Below are positions 7,752 through 16,026 of a stretch of 27,084 nt of DNA, piece after piece. The DNA is from Syntrophobacterales bacterium (lineage in GTDB: Bacteria > Desulfobacterota > Syntrophorhabdia > Syntrophorhabdales > WCHB1-27). Where the stretch lies: the NCBI GenBank assembly GCA_017881765.1, contig JADGQN010000009.1, positions 1 through 27,084 of the forward strand, given 5' to 3'. Under the pieces are notes generated by a model. It saw only the letters and a list, made by a program, of their open reading frames with translations. It had not been told where the DNA came from and did no database searches. A program made the position numbers and the translations under genes. The first letter of the stretch is position 1. Each line of letters starts with the position of its first letter.

Positions 7752-8828
7752 ATGCTCTACTATCTCCTCTATCCGCTCCACGCCAAGCTGAGCGTATTCA
7801 ACGTCTTCAGGTACATCACCTTCCGCACGGTGCTCGCAATCTTAAGCGCCCTTATCATCAGCTTTCTGTTGACCCCCTTGCTGATTCGCAAACTGAACGA
7901 GTGGCGCATAAAGACAGAGAAGCGGGAAGATGTACCGGAACGACACGAGGCAAAAAGAGGCACCCCGACCATGGGCGGCTTCGTTATCCTGGTGGCGACT
8001 ATCATCCCTACTCTTCTCTGGGCAGACCTCAAGAACGATTACATCTGGGCCGTGACAGCAGCGCTGATGCTTTTCGGAGCGATCGGCTTCGTGGATGATG
8101 TGAAGAAACTTCGGAATCGAAACGGTAAAGGAGTACCGGGGAGGACCAAGTTCCTCCTCGAAATCCTTTTTGCTCTGATCGTCAGTGTGATTATATACTC
8201 CGAGTCGGGCTTCCTCCCGCAACTCACCGTGCCCTTTTTCAAGAACGTCGCCCCGAACCTGGGCGTCTTCTATATCCTCCTTTGTGTCTTGACCATCGTG
8301 GGCTCGTCCAACGGCGTGAACCTCACGGACGGCCTCGATGGGCTCGCGATCGGTCCGGTACTTACGGTGTCTGCAACCTTTGTCCTGTTTGCGTATCTCG
8401 CAGGCAACGTGAAGTTTGCCCAGTATCTTCAGATATTTTATGTGAAAGGTGCCGGCGAGCTGACCATACTTTGCGGAGCCATGCTGGGGGCAGGGCTGGG
8501 ATTTCTCTGGTATAATGCGCATCCCGCGGAGCTGTTTATGGGAGACACGGGCTCGCTCTCGCTCGGCGCGGCCCTCGGTACGATAGCAGTGATCATAAAA
8601 CAGGAGATTCTCCTCGTCATCGTCGGCGGCATCTTTGTGATTGAGACCCTTTCGGTAATCATACAGGTAGTCTCGTTCAAGTGCCGCGGCAAGAGGGTCT
8701 TTAAGATGGCACCCATACATCACCATTTCGAATTGAAAGGGTGGAACGAGGCGAAGATTGTTACCCGGTTCTGGATCGTATCGGTGATACTCGGGCTGAT
8801 AGCAATAACGACGCTGAAGCTGCGGTAG
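7752..8828 (+). CDS. mraY: Phospho-MurNAc-pentapeptide transferase MraY
   Basis: Integral membrane enzyme (358 aa, about ten hydrophobic helices) that transfers phospho-MurNAc-pentapeptide to undecaprenyl phosphate, forming lipid I. Family hallmarks are present: KRGTPTMGG near the N-terminus, the FVDDVKK aspartate pair, NLTDGLDGLA, FMGDTGSLSLG, and the histidine cluster APIHHHFE. The start follows the murF stop directly. Confidence 0.97.
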   Translation: MLYYLLYPLHAKLSVFNVFRYITFRTVLAILSALIISFLLTPLLIRKLNEWRIKTEKREDVPERHEAKRGTPTMGGFVILVATIIPTLLWADLKNDYIWAVTAALMLFGAIGFVDDVKKLRNRNGKGVPGRTKFLLEILFALIVSVIIYSESGFLPQLTVPFFKNVAPNLGVFYILLCVLTIVGSSNGVNLTDGLDGLAIGPVLTVSATFVLFAYLAGNVKFAQYLQIFYVKGAGELTILCGAMLGAGLGFLWYNAHPAELFMGDTGSLSLGAALGTIAVIIKQEILLVIVGGIFVIETLSVIIQVVSFKCRGKRVFKMAPIHHHFELKGWNEAKIVTRFWIVSVILGLIAITTLKLR

Positions 8829-9005
8829 AAACGGCAGGGTCCAAGGGGCCAGGGTCCAGGATGAGAAGCATAAGGGTTGGTTAACGAGCTATGGAGCTGA
8901 ATTGGCTATTGCCACCACGACATAAGACTTGGATGGCATCAATGGATGAGCGAAACGGAGGGGGTGTGGCAGGATCGGGACCCCGGACCCCGGACCCCGG
9001 ACCCG
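8829..9005. repeat. GGGTCC / GGACCC repeat element at the mraY-murD junction
   Basis: GGGTCC occurs at 8837-8842 and 8852-8857. About 120 bases on, its complement appears as 3.7 tandem copies of the 7-mer GGACCCC (8978-9004). The two ends are thus in inverted orientation and bracket a segment unlike the rest of the packed operon. The 7-mer array lies inside the murD open frame. It may be a small intergenic repeat family inserted at this junction. Confidence 0.55.
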
Positions 9006-10333
9006 GCCTTAACATCCCCGATCGTGTGCTCGTGGTGGGGCTCGGAAAGACGGGGGTTTCCCTGGTGAAGTTTCTTGCGGGCCTTGGTAAGCAGGTGACC
9101 GTTACCGACGTGAAGAGCAAGGAGCAACTCGCCTCATCGCTTGCGGAGCTGAATGGCACGCCCTACGTGGGTCACTTTGGATCGCATTCAAAGGATGATT
9201 TCCTCGATCATCAGATGATACTCGTAAGTCCCGGTGTGGACAGCAATCTACCCCTCCTCCTGGAAGCGCGTGCAAAGGGTAGACGAGTGATAGGTGAAAT
9301 CGAGCTGGCATCGAGATTCATCAAAGAACCCATCATAGCTATTACCGGCACAAACGGAAAAACAACGACAACGACACTTTTAGGGCAGGTGTTTACGGCG
9401 GCTTTCAAGGACGTTTTCGTCGGAGGAAACATAGGAAAACCCCTCATCGACTATGTGCTGAAAGGCCAGAAGGCGCGCTTCGTCATAGCGGAAATAAGCA
9501 GCTTCCAGCTGGAAACCATAGAAACATTCCGGCCGCACGTCGCGATCCTGCTCAACATCACGGAAGATCATCTGGATCGTTACACTTCCTTTGAAAAGTA
9601 TGCGGCCGCGAAGTGGAGGCTCTTCGAAAACCAGACCTCCGAAGATTACGCCTTCCTTACCGCGGATCTGGCGGGAAAGAACGGGCTGAAGGCACGCTCT
9701 CTCTGCTTCTCAACGCAGAAGAGCCTGACCGAAGGTGCATTCCTCGACGGAGAGACGCTTGTTGTTCGTTTGAGCGGTCAGGAATTCAGGTATAGACGCG
9801 ATCTTTCCCCGCTCATCGGCATTCACAATAGTGAGAACCTGCTCGCGGTGTTGCTGACAAGCCATATTTATGGTATCGATCGGCCGGTCATAGAGCAGGC
9901 CCTCAGGAAGTTCAAGGGCTTGCCGCACCGCATGGAGTTTGTGAGAGAGAAGAATGGCGTGCGCTTCTATAACGATTCGAAGGCCACGAATGTTGACGCC
10001 ACCAGGAGGGCCCTCGAAAGCATCACGGGCAGCGTCATCCTGATAGCGGGTGGTAAGGACAAGGGTGGGAGCTACAAAGTCATTGCAGAGCGGCCGGACA
10101 GCATTAAGGGTCTCGTGCTCTTTGGTGAGGCAAAGGAGAAGATAGAAAAAGAGCTGGGCGCTTCCCTGCCCACCCACATGGCGGCTACCCTTTCTGAGGC
10201 AGTCGAGAGGGCTTTTGCCATTGCCGGACCAGGAGACACCATCCTCTTTTCGCCCATGTGCTCCAGCTTCGACATGTTCAAGGATTATAAGGACCGTGGC
10301 GAAAAATTTCGTCGGATTGCGGAGGCGCTGTGA
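8891..10333 (+). CDS. murD: UDP-MurNAc-L-alanine--D-glutamate ligase MurD
   Basis: Cytoplasmic Mur ligase (480 aa as drawn) adding D-Glu to UDP-MurNAc-L-Ala. The N-terminal UDP-binding motif VLVVGLGKTGVSLVKFL begins near residue 46, with ITGTNGKTTTTTLLG at about 151-165 and FYNDSKATNVDATRRAL in the C-terminal domain. MurD usually begins 5-15 residues before VLVVGLGKTG. Here 45 residues precede it, including a Pro/Gly-rich stretch encoded by the GGACCCC array. No start has a good ribosome-binding site: ATG at 8891, 8933 and 8942 and GTG at 9026 are all possible. I give the longest frame; identity is certain, the start is not. Confidence 0.93.
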   Translation: MELNWLLPPRHKTWMASMDERNGGGVAGSGPRTPDPGPGLNIPDRVLVVGLGKTGVSLVKFLAGLGKQVTVTDVKSKEQLASSLAELNGTPYVGHFGSHSKDDFLDHQMILVSPGVDSNLPLLLEARAKGRRVIGEIELASRFIKEPIIAITGTNGKTTTTTLLGQVFTAAFKDVFVGGNIGKPLIDYVLKGQKARFVIAEISSFQLETIETFRPHVAILLNITEDHLDRYTSFEKYAAAKWRLFENQTSEDYAFLTADLAGKNGLKARSLCFSTQKSLTEGAFLDGETLVVRLSGQEFRYRRDLSPLIGIHNSENLLAVLLTSHIYGIDRPVIEQALRKFKGLPHRMEFVREKNGVRFYNDSKATNVDATRRALESITGSVILIAGGKDKGGSYKVIAERPDSIKGLVLFGEAKEKIEKELGASLPTHMAATLSEAVERAFAIAGPGDTILFSPMCSSFDMFKDYKDRGEKFRRIAEAL

Positions 10334-11112
10334 AAAGAATAGCCCTGCTTCTGCTCTCATGCCTTTTCTTTTACAGCCTCTTCCGCGACATGAACGTGGT
10401 CAAGACACTTCTCCTCTGCGCCGCGGTAGGTGTGGTATTCATTGTGTCGAAGGCTCCCGCGAGGTACGTTGTCGGCTCCAAGTACCCCTTGATCTGCCTC
10501 TGCTTCGCGTTGTCGGCTGCGCTCATCGTTTTTCCGGCGTTCAGAACAAAACCGGTCATCCGGTTCACGGGTATTTTCCTGACCTTCTTCAGCCTGAGCC
10601 TCTACGTGACTACGATCAGCGAGAAAGGAAAAGGCCTTTATAAAGAGATCCTCGCCCTGTCACTCCTTTTCATCTCGGCGTCGTTGAACCTCATAATGAC
10701 ACGGAGTGTGGAACTCTTTCTGCCGCTATCGATCACAATCCTCCTCTTCCTCTTCATTATGCAGAGGACCAAGCTCCTGCCTCTTGCGGGAGCATACGTG
10801 GTGGTCATGCTGGTCTTCCTGTATTTGAAAAAGGTGACTATGTATGGTTCGGGCATAGATCTCGGCAGCGCGGAACGCTACCTGGTCCTGGCCTGCGCCT
10901 TCCTCCTCCTTCTCGTTACCTTCATAGGGTTTGTCAGAAAGGCCGGTCCCACCTGGACGATCGCCTTCTTCGGGCTGCTCTATGCATCGGTTGACATCCT
11001 CATGTCCGTGGGATTTTCCTTGAAGGGACTCTTGCTCTATCAGCCTGTTGCAGCGCTCCTTATTCTCGCACCGCTCGTAGGCGTGACGCTTCAGGAGGGG
11101 AAAAGATCATGA
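10330..11112 (+). CDS. Polytopic membrane protein in the ftsW slot (about ten TM helices, no SEDS motifs)
   Basis: A 260-aa, almost wholly hydrophobic protein with about ten predicted membrane helices and short loops (roughly 3-19, 22-40, 50-69, 75-95, 104-122, 127-143, 150-165, 181-201, 207-225, 233-254). It occupies the murD-murG interval where ftsW normally lies. FtsW also has ten helices but is about 360-400 aa, with a long periplasmic loop and recognisable motifs (G-x-x-R-W, FQPSE-x-x-K, PEAHTDFIF-like). I see none of these. It could be a strongly reduced SEDS relative or an unrelated protein. GTG start with GGAGG upstream; overlaps murD and murG by four bases each. Confidence 0.78.
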   Translation: MKRIALLLLSCLFFYSLFRDMNVVKTLLLCAAVGVVFIVSKAPARYVVGSKYPLICLCFALSAALIVFPAFRTKPVIRFTGIFLTFFSLSLYVTTISEKGKGLYKEILALSLLFISASLNLIMTRSVELFLPLSITILLFLFIMQRTKLLPLAGAYVVVMLVFLYLKKVTMYGSGIDLGSAERYLVLACAFLLLLVTFIGFVRKAGPTWTIAFFGLLYASVDILMSVGFSLKGLLLYQPVAALLILAPLVGVTLQEGKRS

Positions 11113-12185
11113 AGCTTCTCATCGCTGCCGGCGGTACCGGAGGTCACATATTTCCCGGCCTTGCCGTGGCTGAAGCATTCATCGCGGCTGATGCCGCAAA
11201 CGAGGTGCTCTTTGTCGGGACCCCGCACGGTATGGAGGGAAGGATCATCCCTGGCTACGGATTCCGCCTGCTAACGATAGATGCGCGGCCGTTCCTGGGA
11301 CAAAATATGCTCCGGAAGGTGGCTACCATAGCCCGCCTAGTCCAGGGCGTTCTGCAATGCGCGAGCATATTGCGCCGGGAAAAGCCGGATGCGGTCATCG
11401 GCATGGGTGGATTCACTTGCGTTCCTGTTATGATCGCCGCGTTTCTCTTGCGCATGCCCCGTTTTCTCCATGAACAGAATGTGGTGCCGGGTCTTGCGAA
11501 CCAAGTGCTTTCCCGCATAGCGGACAGAACCTTTGTCAGCTTCACAAAGACGGGAGGATATCTGAAGGGCAGCGTGCTTCATACGGGCAATCCGATACGG
11601 AAGAAGCTGCGGATCGCTTCCAGGGTCGCACCGTATTCCGAACCGGACGACCCATTCAACATATTTGTCTTCGGCGGCAGCCGGGGAGCCCGCAGCATCA
11701 ACGAGGCGGTGCTGTTACTCCTGCCACATCTTGAATCATACAAGAATACGGCCATATATCACCAGACCGGCAACGATGATTACGAAAAGGTGAGGCAGGC
11801 ATACGCGGCGGTAAAGATTCCACATGAGGTGTTCCCCTTTACGGACGAGATGGAGAAATACTACGGCCTCTCCGACGTTGTGATCTCGCGAGCAGGCGCC
11901 TCAACGATCTTCGAGCTCTCTTATTTCAGGAAGGTGGCCGTGCTCGTGCCTTATCCCTTCGCCGCCGGAGCACACCAGTGGAAAAATGCGGCCCATGTCG
12001 AGGAGATCGGCGGCGCCTATGTGATCAGCAACGAGGAACTGACGGGAGAGAAGCTCGATTCCGTCTTGAAAGAACTCTATGGATATCCGGAGTCGCGCGC
12101 AAGGATGGCTGAGAACATGGGAACGATTTACGTGGACAAAGCGGAAGAACTCATAGTGAAAGGGATTCAAGGCCATGTTTCGTAA
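11109..12185 (+). CDS. murG: UDP-GlcNAc--lipid I GlcNAc transferase MurG
   Basis: Peripheral membrane glycosyltransferase (358 aa, GT-B fold) converting lipid I to lipid II. The N-terminal GGTGGHIFPGLAVAEAF loop, the inter-domain FGGSRGARSINEAV and the UDP-GlcNAc-binding ISRAGASTIFELSYF are all intact. ATGA overlap with the preceding membrane protein and an 11-base overlap with murC indicate coupled translation. Confidence 0.96.
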   Translation: MKLLIAAGGTGGHIFPGLAVAEAFIAADAANEVLFVGTPHGMEGRIIPGYGFRLLTIDARPFLGQNMLRKVATIARLVQGVLQCASILRREKPDAVIGMGGFTCVPVMIAAFLLRMPRFLHEQNVVPGLANQVLSRIADRTFVSFTKTGGYLKGSVLHTGNPIRKKLRIASRVAPYSEPDDPFNIFVFGGSRGARSINEAVLLLLPHLESYKNTAIYHQTGNDDYEKVRQAYAAVKIPHEVFPFTDEMEKYYGLSDVVISRAGASTIFELSYFRKVAVLVPYPFAAGAHQWKNAAHVEEIGGAYVISNEELTGEKLDSVLKELYGYPESRARMAENMGTIYVDKAEELIVKGIQGHVS

Positions 12186-13563
12186 GATAGAGAAAATACA
12201 CTTCATCGGCATCGGTGGTATCGGGATGAGCGGCATTGCCGAGGTACTTCTCAATCTCGGCTTCAAGGTAACGGGCTCCGATCTGCGGGAAACGGAGACC
12301 ACGGCGAGGCTTGCCTCCCTCGGGGCGGAGATCTTCTATGGTCACAAAGAAGAGAATGTGACCCAGGTGGATGTGGTCGTTGTCTCCTCCGCGGTAAAAT
12401 ATGACAACCCGGAGGTGAAGGCGGCCAAAAGCCGGTTCATTCCCGTCATACCGAGAGCAGAGATGCTCGCCGAACTGATGAGGATGAAATACAGCATCGC
12501 CGTGGCCGGCGCCCACGGCAAGACTACGACAACATCTCTCGTTGCCTCGATTCTCGATGCCGCGGGCTTTGATCCAACGTGCGTCATAGGAGGACGGCTC
12601 AATAGCCTCGGGACGAGCGCGCAGCTTGGCTCAAGCGAATACCTCGTTGCGGAGGCCGATGAGAGCGACGGGACTTTTCTCCTGCTCTTTCCGACCCTTG
12701 CCGTTGTCACAAACATCGACCTGGAGCATCTTGATTTTTATAAAGACATGGAAGAGATCAAGGATGCATTCGTCAAATTTCTCAACAAAGTACCTTTTTT
12801 CGGCCTTGTCATACTCTGTATCGACAACCCGGGACTGCAAAGCGTGATCCCTTCTTTGAAGCGCAGATACATGACCTATGGCCTCTCGAAACAGGCAGAC
12901 CTGAGGGCCGAAGTGACGAAGCATGAAGGTTTTACGACCAGCTTCAAGGTGACGTACAAGGGGGAGGAATTGGGAGAGGTGGACCTTGCAACACCCGGCA
13001 TCCACAACGTGGTTAATGCGCTGGCGGCTATCGGCGTGGCCATCGAACTGGACATCCCCTTTTCCACGGTACAGGAAGCTTTGAAGCGCTTTGCCGGCAT
13101 CCATAGAAGGCTGGAGGTAAAGTGGCAGAAGGAATGGACGTTGATCGATGATTACGGTCATCACCCGACAGAGATCAAGGCGACCCTTGCCGCAATCCGG
13201 GATATCTGGAAGGGAAGGGTGATCGTCGCTTTTCAGCCGCACCGCTATACGAGGACGAAGGCGCTGCTCGATGAGTTCGTTACATCGTTTAACGAAGCTG
13301 ATCTGCTCATTGTCACCGAAATCTATGCTGCGTCCGAGGAAAAGATCGAGGGTATCAGCGGAAGTATCCTTGCGGATCGCATCGGCAAAAGCGGTCACAA
13401 GAACGTGCTGTTTGCGCCGACCAAGGAAGATGTCGTGGAGACGGTGCTGCAGATCGTCTCGCCGGGTGACCTGGTGATAACGCTGGGCGCCGGTGACATC
13501 TACAAGGTCGGAGAAAGGCTCATGGAAGTATGGAGTGGAAAGGAATCAGGGGTCAGGTCTTGA
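12175..13563 (+). CDS. murC: UDP-MurNAc--L-alanine ligase MurC
   Basis: First Mur ligase (462 aa), adding L-Ala to UDP-MurNAc. The N-terminal HFIGIGGIGMSGIAEVL Rossmann motif, the ATP loop AGAHGKTTTTSLV (about 115-127), EADESDGTF and the late DDYGHHPTEI with FQPHRYTR are all diagnostic. Its last 34 bases overlap murB. Confidence 0.97.
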   Translation: MFRKIEKIHFIGIGGIGMSGIAEVLLNLGFKVTGSDLRETETTARLASLGAEIFYGHKEENVTQVDVVVVSSAVKYDNPEVKAAKSRFIPVIPRAEMLAELMRMKYSIAVAGAHGKTTTTSLVASILDAAGFDPTCVIGGRLNSLGTSAQLGSSEYLVAEADESDGTFLLLFPTLAVVTNIDLEHLDFYKDMEEIKDAFVKFLNKVPFFGLVILCIDNPGLQSVIPSLKRRYMTYGLSKQADLRAEVTKHEGFTTSFKVTYKGEELGEVDLATPGIHNVVNALAAIGVAIELDIPFSTVQEALKRFAGIHRRLEVKWQKEWTLIDDYGHHPTEIKATLAAIRDIWKGRVIVAFQPHRYTRTKALLDEFVTSFNEADLLIVTEIYAASEEKIEGISGSILADRIGKSGHKNVLFAPTKEDVVETVLQIVSPGDLVITLGAGDIYKVGERLMEVWSGKESGVRS

Positions 13564-14426
13564 AAAATGTTGCCATGAAACGGTACACGTCGATGAAGGT
13601 CGGCGGTCCCGCGAGATACATGGTCTATCCGGTTGACCATGCCGACCTTGCGAAGGTGATCGGGATCGCTGAGGATAAAGGCGTGGCGAGACGTTTTCTC
13701 GGGAACGGCACAAACGTCATTGTGGGAGACAGAGGCCTTGATGATGCGATCATCAGGATGACAAAAGTGCGACAGATGCATTTCAGAAAAACGGCTGAAG
13801 GCGCGGTAGCCGAGGTGGCCGGCGGGACGTCGCTTGCGCGCTTCATACGGGAGTCCGTCGAGAGAGGACTCGCGGGCCTTGAAAAGCTATACGGGATTCC
13901 CGGAACAGTGGGAGGCGCAATCAAGATGAATGCGGGAAGCTTCGGGGTTCAGATCTCAGAGCATCTGCGCTCCGTGACCTATATGGACGGCTTGAAACGC
14001 ATCGGGGAACGCCAGAGGCAGGCGTGCGGGTTCGGGTATCGTACTTCCGGCTTTACTTCATCAGAGATTATCCTGAGCGGGCTCTTCGAGCTGCATGACG
14101 GAGACAAGGCCCGTCTCAAAAAAGAGATGGAGCGTGTCCGGGCGGAGCGGTGGAAGAAACATCCGATGGAGTTTCCCTCCGCCGGATCCGTATTCAAGAA
14201 TATCGGCGGAAACCCGGCGTGGACATACATCGACAAGGTCGGCTTGCGCGGCTTTCGCATAGGTGATGCGTGCATATCGGAGAAGCACCCCAACTTCATC
14301 GTCAACCTCGGGAATGCCACCGCGGCTGACGTCGTGAGCCTCATCAGGAAGGTGAAGAAAGAGGTGTACGAACAGGTGGGCGTGAGGATGGAAGAAGAGG
14401 TCGAGCTCTGGGGTTGCGATGGATAG
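13530..14426 (+). CDS. murB: UDP-N-acetylenolpyruvoylglucosamine reductase MurB
   Basis: FAD- and NADPH-dependent reductase (298 aa) making UDP-MurNAc. YTSMKVGGPARY opens the FAD-binding domain, with LGNGTNVIV, LYGIPGTVGGAIKMNAGSFG and PSAGSVFKN, which carries the catalytic serine. It is followed by the substrate-binding C-terminus ending HPNFIVNLGNATAADV. The ATG at 13530 has GGAAG just upstream. The order murC-murB-ddl-ftsQ is the usual one. Confidence 0.95.
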   Translation: MEWKGIRGQVLKNVAMKRYTSMKVGGPARYMVYPVDHADLAKVIGIAEDKGVARRFLGNGTNVIVGDRGLDDAIIRMTKVRQMHFRKTAEGAVAEVAGGTSLARFIRESVERGLAGLEKLYGIPGTVGGAIKMNAGSFGVQISEHLRSVTYMDGLKRIGERQRQACGFGYRTSGFTSSEIILSGLFELHDGDKARLKKEMERVRAERWKKHPMEFPSAGSVFKNIGGNPAWTYIDKVGLRGFRIGDACISEKHPNFIVNLGNATAADVVSLIRKVKKEVYEQVGVRMEEEVELWGCDG

Positions 14427-15327
14427 ACAGGAACTGAGAACGAAGAAGATAGGCGTCATGATGGGCGGCTTTTCATCGGAGAGAGAAATTTCTCTGAGGT
14501 CCGGAAATGCCATTTTCCGGAGCCTCATCAGGAACGGCTACAAAGCGGTAGCCATCGACGTGGACAGGGGCATCGTGGAGCGGTTACGCCAGGAAGCTGT
14601 AGAGGTTGCATTTCTCGCGCTGCATGGCAGGTGGGGTGAAGACGGCACGATCCAGGGGCTCCTTGAAATCCTCGGCATCCCTTATACCGGCTCAGGCGTG
14701 CTCGGCTCGGCGCTCGCCATGGACAAGGCCGTCATGAAGCTTGTCCTTGAAACCCTTGATGTACCCACGCCTGAGTACGTTATCTGCAAATCAGCAAGTG
14801 ATGCGACTCTCCCTCTGCCTTTCGTTGTGAAACCGGCGCGGGAAGGCTCAACCATAGGCATATCGATCGTCAGGGATGAGAACGAGAAGAAGCAGGCTCT
14901 GACAAGCGCCTTCGGCTTCGACAGTAAACTCGTCGTTGAGAAGTATGTGGAAGGCAGGGAGATCACGGCGGGCATTGTCAACGGCGCCACACTTCCCATT
15001 GTGGAAGTAAAGCCGGCCAGCGGATTTTACGATTTCACGGCCAAATATACCAAGGGCATGACGGAATATCTCGTCCCGGCTGCGCTCGACCGGCGGATAG
15101 AGAAGAAGGCGTATGATCAGGCTATGCGCATCTGGAACCGGTGTGAGCTGTCCGGATGTGTACGCGTTGACATGCTCCTCGACGGAAAAACACCGACTGT
15201 CATCGACGTGAACACGTCACCAGGCATGACAGAATCATCACTTGTTCCAAAAGCGTGGGCACATCTGAACCGGAGTTTTGACGAGCTTGTTGAAGAAATT
15301 CTTCTGAATGCGGGGCTCAAAGCATGA
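14419..15327 (+). CDS. ddl: D-alanine--D-alanine ligase
   Basis: ATP-grasp ligase (302 aa) producing D-Ala-D-Ala for MurF. N-terminal GVMMGGFSSEREISLRSG, then LHGRWGEDGTIQGLLE and GIPYTGSGVLGSALAMDK. The ATP-grasp core has VVKPAREGSTIGIS and VEKYVEGREITAGI, and the metal-binding end is IDVNTSPGMTESSL. Overlaps murB by eight bases and ftsQ by four. Confidence 0.96.
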   Translation: MDRQELRTKKIGVMMGGFSSEREISLRSGNAIFRSLIRNGYKAVAIDVDRGIVERLRQEAVEVAFLALHGRWGEDGTIQGLLEILGIPYTGSGVLGSALAMDKAVMKLVLETLDVPTPEYVICKSASDATLPLPFVVKPAREGSTIGISIVRDENEKKQALTSAFGFDSKLVVEKYVEGREITAGIVNGATLPIVEVKPASGFYDFTAKYTKGMTEYLVPAALDRRIEKKAYDQAMRIWNRCELSGCVRVDMLLDGKTPTVIDVNTSPGMTESSLVPKAWAHLNRSFDELVEEILLNAGLKA

Positions 15328-16025
15328 AGCGCCTGGCCCGTTACCTCTTCATCATTCCCCTCTGTCTGCTCTCGGTTCTTACCGTCGTCTACCTCTTCTC
15401 AAAGGATGAGCCGCTCTTTTCGCTCAAGAATATAAAGATCAGGGGAGCCGCCCAGCTCACGGATGGAGAAATCATGCGGCGGGCCTATCCGTTCCTCAAA
15501 GAAAGCGTCTTCAAGACAGAGGTGGACAGGATCAAGGAGACCATACTCGCCCATCCTTTTGTAAAGGATGTGTCGATCAAACGTCTCTATCCATTTTCTC
15601 TCGTGATCGAGGTAAAAGAGAAAGTTGCCTCTGCTCTCTGGGTGAGCCCGGCAGGCGACATCCAGGTGCTTGATGAGGCCGGTACGCCCTTCAGATCGCT
15701 CACGAAGGAAGATACAAAGCATCTCTTTGTTATTCACGCCAATGATCAGGCCGCGGCCAGGAGCGTTTTTAATCAGGTGAACGCGTGGATGGCTGACAAG
15801 TCAATTAAGAGGGACTCCCTTTCGGAGGTGATCGACACGGATGGGAGTATCACGCTCGTTTATCTCGGTGACGGCGTGGAGGTCATCCTTGGAAAAGAGG
15901 ATCAGAAGGCGAGGCTGAAACGGGCCACGGCGGTGCTGGAAGATGTTCGCAGGAGGGGGCTTTTCGTCAGGTGCATCGATGCACGCTTCGACAAAGGAGC
16001 AATCATAAAAGAGAGGAAGGGTTAG
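15324..16025 (+). CDS. ftsQ: Cell division protein FtsQ
   Basis: A 233-aa bitopic protein with a membrane helix at about 5-26, then a POTRA domain (about 33-105: FSLKNIKIRGAAQLTDGEIM followed by HPFVKDVSIKRLYP), then the beta-rich FtsQ domain. FtsQ links FtsL/FtsB to the divisome. Its retention beside ftsL shows that the regulatory divisome genes are present although ftsI and ftsW are absent from this cluster. Confidence 0.9.
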   Translation: MKRLARYLFIIPLCLLSVLTVVYLFSKDEPLFSLKNIKIRGAAQLTDGEIMRRAYPFLKESVFKTEVDRIKETILAHPFVKDVSIKRLYPFSLVIEVKEKVASALWVSPAGDIQVLDEAGTPFRSLTKEDTKHLFVIHANDQAAARSVFNQVNAWMADKSIKRDSLSEVIDTDGSITLVYLGDGVEVILGKEDQKARLKRATAVLEDVRRRGLFVRCIDARFDKGAIIKERKG

Positions 16026-16026
16026 C

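Noticed and set aside
7842..8726. 294-aa minus-strand frame opposite mraY, and similar long antisense frames in the dcw cluster
   Set aside because: They are antisense to genes with unmistakable motifs and have no family signatures of their own.
10330..11112. Naming the ten-helix protein FtsW from its position
   Set aside because: It is too short and lacks every SEDS motif I could look for; position alone is not enough.
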